Positions 5,778-9,511 of a stretch of 9,511 nucleotides of DNA are shown in pieces. Origin of the DNA: JAKVAV01 sp047633195 (GTDB taxonomy: Bacteria; Bacteroidota; Bacteroidia; Flavobacteriales_D; Cryomorphaceae); NCBI GenBank assembly GCA_047633195.1, contig JBLIEU010000077.1:1-9511 (forward strand), in the 5' to 3' direction. The position numbers and the translations under genes were made by a program. Each line of letters begins with the position of its first letter. The stretch's first letter is position 1. Under the pieces are notes generated by a model. That model made no database searches. It was not told the DNA's origin and worked only from the letters and a program-made list of their open reading frames with translations.

Positions 5778-6695
5778 AAATTCTGCCAACCTCATTACCA
5801 AATCATCGCTTGAAGGCTTCTCTGGGTCTGAATAAACTTCGAGATTCCTCATTCTATCCGCTGGCGCATCCTTGAGCACATGATTCATTCCTTCTACCAC
5901 ATATAATTCGGATCCTATGGCTGCCTCATGCAACAGTTCTGTTTCACTCATTGGGACTTGGATATCTGTGGTGCCAATCACGGCCAATATGGGTTTGCCA
6001 AGCTTTGCGAAAACATCTTTTGGCTCAAAATAAAACCAGGATATCAGAAAAGGCTGACTGCTCTTTCTGAAAATCATGTTCAAGGAAGGTTCGGGTACCG
6101 AGACCATAAAACCTGCTTTGAGGGAGTCGAGCTTTGGGGTGGCCGCCAGGGCCATTAAGGGAGATTGAGCTTCAAGTTGTGTTTGGATAACTTCATTCGC
6201 AGAACTACTAATCCCAGCAAGAGATATGAACTTCTGCACTGCGCTATCGCCTGAAACCATTGCCCCCACTAAAGAACCCTGGCTATGTCCGATCACATAG
6301 ATCTTTTCAAATCGATCATCTGACTTGAGCAAGTTAAGCCACGCCTGTCCATCGGTCACAAAGTCATCAAAGATTACGTCTTCTTCCCTACCCTTGAATG
6401 CACTTTTACCAATTCCTCGCTTATCGCACCTCAGACTTGCAATTCCGTTTTCAGCAAGACCTTCTGCCACTATCTTTAATGAGTTGTTGGTATACTGCGC
6501 CCCTGAATTTCCATTTCTATCTGTGGAGCCCGATCCTGAAAAGAAGAGAGCCACTGCCTTGGTAGGATTATCTTCCGGTAGCAGGAGGGTACCCGAAAGA
6601 ATCGTAGAATCTGTTTCTACAGTGAGCTCAATTTCACTTTGCGCAAAAATCAAAGATGAGCTGAATAAAAACAAAATGATCAGGCAAATACGCAT
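5763..6695 (-). CDS. Secreted alpha/beta hydrolase
   Basis: The 310-residue protein begins with a clear export signal (RICLIILFLFSSSLIFAQ, cleavage after about residue 19) and continues as an alpha/beta-hydrolase fold. The nucleophile elbow is GHSQG with Ser138; the likely acid is D244 in GTTDIQVP and the base is H272 in GMNHVLK. LFFSGSGSTDRNGN (50-63) carries the oxyanion-hole loop, and LRCDKRGIGKS (88-98) is the conserved segment after strand 4 in this group. Members are carboxylesterases, lipases or peptidases; this kind, with a beta-strand-rich N-terminus (SEIELTVETDSTILSGTLLL), is common among periplasmic Bacteroidota hydrolases. The substrate cannot be assigned. It is downstream of the DUF5916 gene on the same strand with a 119-bp gap containing palindromes, so it probably has its own regulated promoter. 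Its 3' end overlaps the converging zinc-ribbon gene. Confidence 0.9.
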   Translation of the reverse strand: MRICLIILFLFSSSLIFAQSEIELTVETDSTILSGTLLLPEDNPTKAVALFFSGSGSTDRNGNSGAQYTNNSLKIVAEGLAENGIASLRCDKRGIGKSAFKGREEDVIFDDFVTDGQAWLNLLKSDDRFEKIYVIGHSQGSLVGAMVSGDSAVQKFISLAGISSSANEVIQTQLEAQSPLMALAATPKLDSLKAGFMVSVPEPSLNMIFRKSSQPFLISWFYFEPKDVFAKLGKPILAVIGTTDIQVPMSETELLHEAAIGSELYVVEGMNHVLKDAPADRMRNLEVYSDPEKPSSDDLVMRLAEFLNSK

Positions 6696-6706
6696 CGAGG
6701 TTCAAA

Positions 6707-6729
6707 TTTTAACTAAAGTTAAATTTAAC
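6707..6729. promoter_or_regulatory. AT-rich nested palindromes upstream of the hydrolase gene
   Basis: Two symmetrical elements overlap here: TTAACT-AA-AGTTAA (6709-6722) and the perfect 12-bp palindrome GTTAAATTTAAC (6718-6729). On the minus strand they end about 12 bp before the hydrolase ATG and include near-consensus -7 sequences (TAACTTTA and TAAAATTTG). This is the layout of an operator overlapping a promoter and leader. AT-rich DNA gives short palindromes easily, so the call is tentative. The rest of the 6696-6814 gap holds a small GGCCT-TCAG-AGGCC stem (6759-6772) without a T-tract. Confidence 0.35.
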
Positions 6730-6814
6730 TTCGCTATCAGAGACTTCTTCAAGCGGGCGGCCTTCAGAGGCCATCGATTCACAAGGAGATGCAATGTCAT
6801 ATCTACCTTTTTAA

Positions 6815-8980
6815 CTAAAGAACGAACCGCCAAATCAACTTCGCCAGAATCGTTCCTTGTTCTGGATCAATCTTACCCGATTCAGTATCATAGATTTGAT
6901 TAACAATCAGAAAGAAATCCGTTCCGATTTTCGGGATAACCTGAAGACGGAAGTTGACATTTAGCTCGTCGTTTGCGGTGTTCCATTGATTCAATAGCGA
7001 GCCAAACACATTGGGTGAGAACGCGTACTCTATTCTAGATCCAACCAAATCGGTCTCGAAATTACCGTTGGGTAAATCGATAATATTCTTTTCGTAGCGA
7101 AGATTTATATTGAAGTTTTTGGTGGCTCGCCAAAGCAAAACCGTTGTGTTTTGGAAAGTCGTCCCTGTGTAAAATTCGCCAAATTGAAATCGGGTGTCCA
7201 AGCTTAACTCTCTTCCTTTGAAAGTCCCGAAACTTGCACTCCATGCATCCCACCAATAGGTCTGCTCAGGAATCACGACACCAGGGAAAATCTCAAAATT
7301 TTCAATCAGCCCCTCGGCACGATTTAGGTAACTGAATGAAACAGATTCTCCCTTTCTTGTGTCAAAGGCTAGGAATCTCAATTCGTACTCAAAAGACTGC
7401 AGTTGCCCCGTATCATCATAGAGTGTATAAGTAACCGTTCCAGGCGAAAAGTTAAATTGCCGTATCCATTTGAGGTTCTTTTTCGGACGTGGTCGCAAAG
7501 CTACGGTAGCAAAGTACTCCTGGAAATTTGATCTTCGTTCCAAACCTACTTCTGGCTCAAACGGAGTCGGGCTGCGCTGGATACTGGTGAAAATGTTGAG
7601 CTTATCATTTGGGTATTGAGCAAATGCGCGGTAAGCCCAAGCCATATTGTCATAGCCTTCATCGGTATTATAGGTTTGAATGAGGGATCCTCCGATATCC
7701 AGGTTTCGATCTCCCAAAAATCTCGGAGTGCTGAATCGACCATTAATTCCCGTAGTGGTGTGCCAGCGTCCCTCGCTAATCTTGTTGACGGTCATCGCCC
7801 CTATTACACTTTGCTCTCCTACGTCTTGCCTCCAACTCGCAGTGGTAAAGTTGGTAGATGGCGTCGTCTCATCAGCAGCCGTTTGGATGCTCATCAAACC
7901 CAATGTGCTGTTCTGCTCTTTTCCCAAAAGCCTTCCTCCTGCTATTATGGGAACCGTTTCAAAATTCTCGTTTAACCCAATCTTACGTGTGTAAAAAGGC
8001 ACGATCCTATTGCCTCCAAAACCAAAGTCGAAAAAGTCATTTCCTTCGAGGAAAAACTCACGTAGCTCAGGAAAGAAAAGCGGAAACCTTGTGAGATTGA
8101 TCTGTTGCTGATCTGCTTCAACTTGAGCGAAATCAGTATTAAAAGTAAGGTTCAATCGATACGATGGCGAGAGCAATGCGTTGATATCTCCACCTGCATT
8201 AATGACTCCATCTTCCTCTCCGTCTATCGACTCAGCTCCACCAAGAAGGTATGGCTTCACTTCAATGAATCGCTCATCTCTCAGGCTTTTCAAGCCACGG
8301 AGTTGACCCGCTTGATTTACATCAGTAATGTCAAAGTTTCTGCCCCATCCTTGCCAGCGTGATTGCTCCCGCTTTCGCCTTATGTTTCGTTCAAAATTAA
8401 TTCCCCATATCTGCTCCCCTTGTTCTGGTCGGTATTTCAATGCGAAAAAAGGAATCTTAAACTCGGCAAACCAACCCTCGGCAGTTCGTGTGGTGCGGAC
8501 GTCCCATACCCCGTTCCAAAAGGCATTGGTCGAGCCACCATTATTGAAAACTTGAAGATCTGCCCTTGCAGCATTTGGATTGGTGACAAACATGAACCCA
8601 TTCCGCTTATCGAGGTAGGTGTCGATGATTACAATGAAATTGTCATCGAGGTTATAGTCGAAATCGCGACGCAGTTCCTTTGCAACAATTTTATCCGGTT
8701 GCGAGTCGTAAGCCCAAACACCTATGTAGAGATTTTCCTCGTCGTATAAAATGGCTACTTCCGTTCTCTCGCTGGCAGGTTCGCCTAATACCAACTCTCT
8801 TTGGGTAAACTGATCTATCCTTTCCGCGTTTTTCCACGCGTCTTCATTCAACTTTCCATCCAGCTCTATACTCGCCGTCGTGGGAAGCGCGTTTACTGAA
8901 TTGCCAGTAATGCCTTGGCCAAATACATGATCTGGCAAGAGGCTTAAACAGATGAAAAGAAGTAAGGCTCTTTCGAACAT
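6815..8980 (-). CDS. DUF5916 protein: CBM9-like domain plus predicted outer-membrane barrel
   Basis: The 721-residue product starts at the ATG at 8980-8978, giving an export signal (FERALLLFICLSLLPDHVFG) with cleavage near residue 22. An upstream in-frame TTG at 9034 would bury the signal and is rejected. Residues about 35-225 are a family-9-like carbohydrate-binding domain: IELDGKLNEDAW, VAILYDEENLYIGVWAYD, DDNFIVIIDTYLDKRNGFMF. The DUF5916 signature RFPLFFPELREFFLEG is at 298-313. The rest alternates aromatic and polar residues in amphipathic strands and ends in LAKLIWRFVL, as expected of an outer-membrane beta-barrel. Length is usual for the family. The role is unknown; surface polysaccharide or peptide binding is often assumed. 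It is transcribed divergently from a lipoprotein gene and reads toward the hydrolase, but the 119-bp gap argues against tight coupling. Confidence 0.92.
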   Translation of the reverse strand: MFERALLLFICLSLLPDHVFGQGITGNSVNALPTTASIELDGKLNEDAWKNAERIDQFTQRELVLGEPASERTEVAILYDEENLYIGVWAYDSQPDKIVAKELRRDFDYNLDDNFIVIIDTYLDKRNGFMFVTNPNAARADLQVFNNGGSTNAFWNGVWDVRTTRTAEGWFAEFKIPFFALKYRPEQGEQIWGINFERNIRRKREQSRWQGWGRNFDITDVNQAGQLRGLKSLRDERFIEVKPYLLGGAESIDGEEDGVINAGGDINALLSPSYRLNLTFNTDFAQVEADQQQINLTRFPLFFPELREFFLEGNDFFDFGFGGNRIVPFYTRKIGLNENFETVPIIAGGRLLGKEQNSTLGLMSIQTAADETTPSTNFTTASWRQDVGEQSVIGAMTVNKISEGRWHTTTGINGRFSTPRFLGDRNLDIGGSLIQTYNTDEGYDNMAWAYRAFAQYPNDKLNIFTSIQRSPTPFEPEVGLERRSNFQEYFATVALRPRPKKNLKWIRQFNFSPGTVTYTLYDDTGQLQSFEYELRFLAFDTRKGESVSFSYLNRAEGLIENFEIFPGVVIPEQTYWWDAWSASFGTFKGRELSLDTRFQFGEFYTGTTFQNTTVLLWRATKNFNINLRYEKNIIDLPNGNFETDLVGSRIEYAFSPNVFGSLLNQWNTANDELNVNFRLQVIPKIGTDFFLIVNQIYDTESGKIDPEQGTILAKLIWRFVL

Positions 8981-9121
8981 GGCCGCGAAGATACCCAAGT
9001 GTTGGTAATGGAGATGCCGTAAAACCAGCTTCAAACTCGAACAAGTTTATTTTTAATTGCGTCGCTCTAAAGATAATCTTGTCATTTTTTGGACCTTTGC
9101 CATTCTTTTAAGTTCCATTTT
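8981..9121. promoter_or_regulatory. Divergent intergenic region with candidate promoter boxes
   Basis: This 141-bp gap must hold start sites for both the DUF5916 gene (left) and the lipoprotein gene (right). One-mismatch matches to TAnnTTTG are TAAACTTG on the minus strand (9049-9042) and TAATCTTG on the plus strand (9074-9081). Another minus-strand near-match, TATCTTCG (8993-8986), would leave almost no leader. None is a full consensus, so the exact sites are uncertain. No inverted repeat suggests a shared operator. Confidence 0.35.
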
Positions 9122-9511
9122 ATGAAGCCTTTCTCTATTCTATTGCTACTTCTACTTTTTTCGTGCAAATCAGGAAAAGATGTTTCGACTTTGGAGCAAG
9201 ACAATATGAGTCCTGAACTAACCGAATTGGTAAACCTACTCATCGAAACCGATTACATCGGCACGGAAAAAGTTGGTCGTTCTCCAGAACCTTCAGCTGC
9301 CTACGCAAGTCGAGAAGCGCTACTTTCAATGGCATCAGAAGAAGAGCTTTTGCTACTTACCAGTCATCCCGAAGGCGAAGTAGCTGCGACGGCTTTTGAA
9401 GGATTGATTAGGCGGCATTACAGTGATTTAAAAACAGAATTACTCAAGCTGAGTGAGGGCGACCGAAAACTTAACTTCCTCAAAGGAGACATCGCTTTCA
9501 CCATGCCCGCT
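9122..9511 (+). CDS. Lipoprotein with HEAT-like helical repeat (3' end outside window)
   Basis: An ATG at 9122 opens a frame that runs off the right edge after 130 codons. The start is a lipoprotein signal, MKPFSILLLLLLFSC, with lipobox LFSC placing the lipidated cysteine at residue 15, followed by KSGKD. After a polar linker, a segment with SREALLSMASEEELLLLTSH, PEGEVAATAFEGLIRRHYSD and LKTELLKL resembles the HEAT-like helical pairs seen in Bacteroidota lipoproteins ('activity of each unit declines with position along a list' type repeats are typical: short helix, turn at HP, helix with AF.GL..R). It would be anchored in the inner or outer membrane and face the periplasm. The product's function is not recognised. 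It is divergent from the DUF5916 gene, which may point to shared regulation. Confidence 0.75.
   Translation, partial: MKPFSILLLLLLFSCKSGKDVSTLEQDNMSPELTELVNLLIETDYIGTEKVGRSPEPSAAYASREALLSMASEEELLLLTSHPEGEVAATAFEGLIRRHYSDLKTELLKLSEGDRKLNFLKGDIAFTMPA

Noticed and set aside
6325..6903. 192-codon plus-strand open frame
   Set aside because: It lies opposite the hydrolase gene and runs into the end of the DUF5916 gene; the encoded peptide has no recognisable domain, and the minus-strand products are clear families.
7616..8749. Several plus-strand open frames opposite the DUF5916 gene
   Set aside because: They are antisense to a well-supported coding sequence, overlap each other in different frames and read as low-complexity shadows.
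8981..9034. N-terminal extension of the DUF5916 protein from a TTG at 9034
   Set aside because: It would place 18 polar residues before a clear signal peptide; the ATG at 8980 gives a normal export signal.

Overview
The window looks like chromosomal DNA from a free-living member of the Bacteroidota. Four things point there: a DUF5916 outer-membrane protein, a type IX secretion (T9SS) C-terminal sorting domain, a DUF2339 multi-helix membrane protein, and TAnnTTTG-type promoter boxes with weak Shine-Dalgarno signals. The genus cannot be told from the sequence. I see no rRNA, tRNA, CRISPR array, transposase or integrase.

Positions 1-1905: the 3' part of a DUF2339 gene enters from the left edge. 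Its stop overlaps a 36-codon ORF that carries a 3.4-copy, 11-bp tandem repeat. A small DHFR/RibD-C family reductase follows. Positions 2092-4807: a run of short plus-strand genes, mostly of unknown role. They are a tiny secreted protein that is almost entirely a T9SS sorting domain, a single-domain transglutaminase-like protein, a 111-residue protein of the family often labelled 'n-acetylglutamate synthase' that appears to start at TTG, a lipoprotein gene broken by a frameshift and an amber codon, and a one-helix membrane protein with a TPR-like domain. Positions 4959-5235: a complete small unit of promoter box, cold-shock protein and strong intrinsic terminator.

Positions 5433-9511: a zinc-ribbon protein of unknown function ends tail-to-tail with, and overlaps by 15 bp, a minus-strand gene for a secreted alpha/beta hydrolase. 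Upstream of the hydrolase on the same strand is a 721-residue DUF5916 protein (CBM9-like domain plus predicted outer-membrane barrel). Divergent from that, a lipoprotein gene with HEAT-like sequence runs off the right edge.

There is no evident shared pathway. The hydrolase, DUF5916 protein, T9SS mini-substrate and lipoproteins all concern the cell envelope or exported proteins, but each seems to stand alone. I found no convincing new multi-gene system. The points most worth a second look are the cargo-poor T9SS substrate, the two-lesion pseudogene, the forced TTG start, the 11-bp repeat and the palindromes in front of the hydrolase gene.
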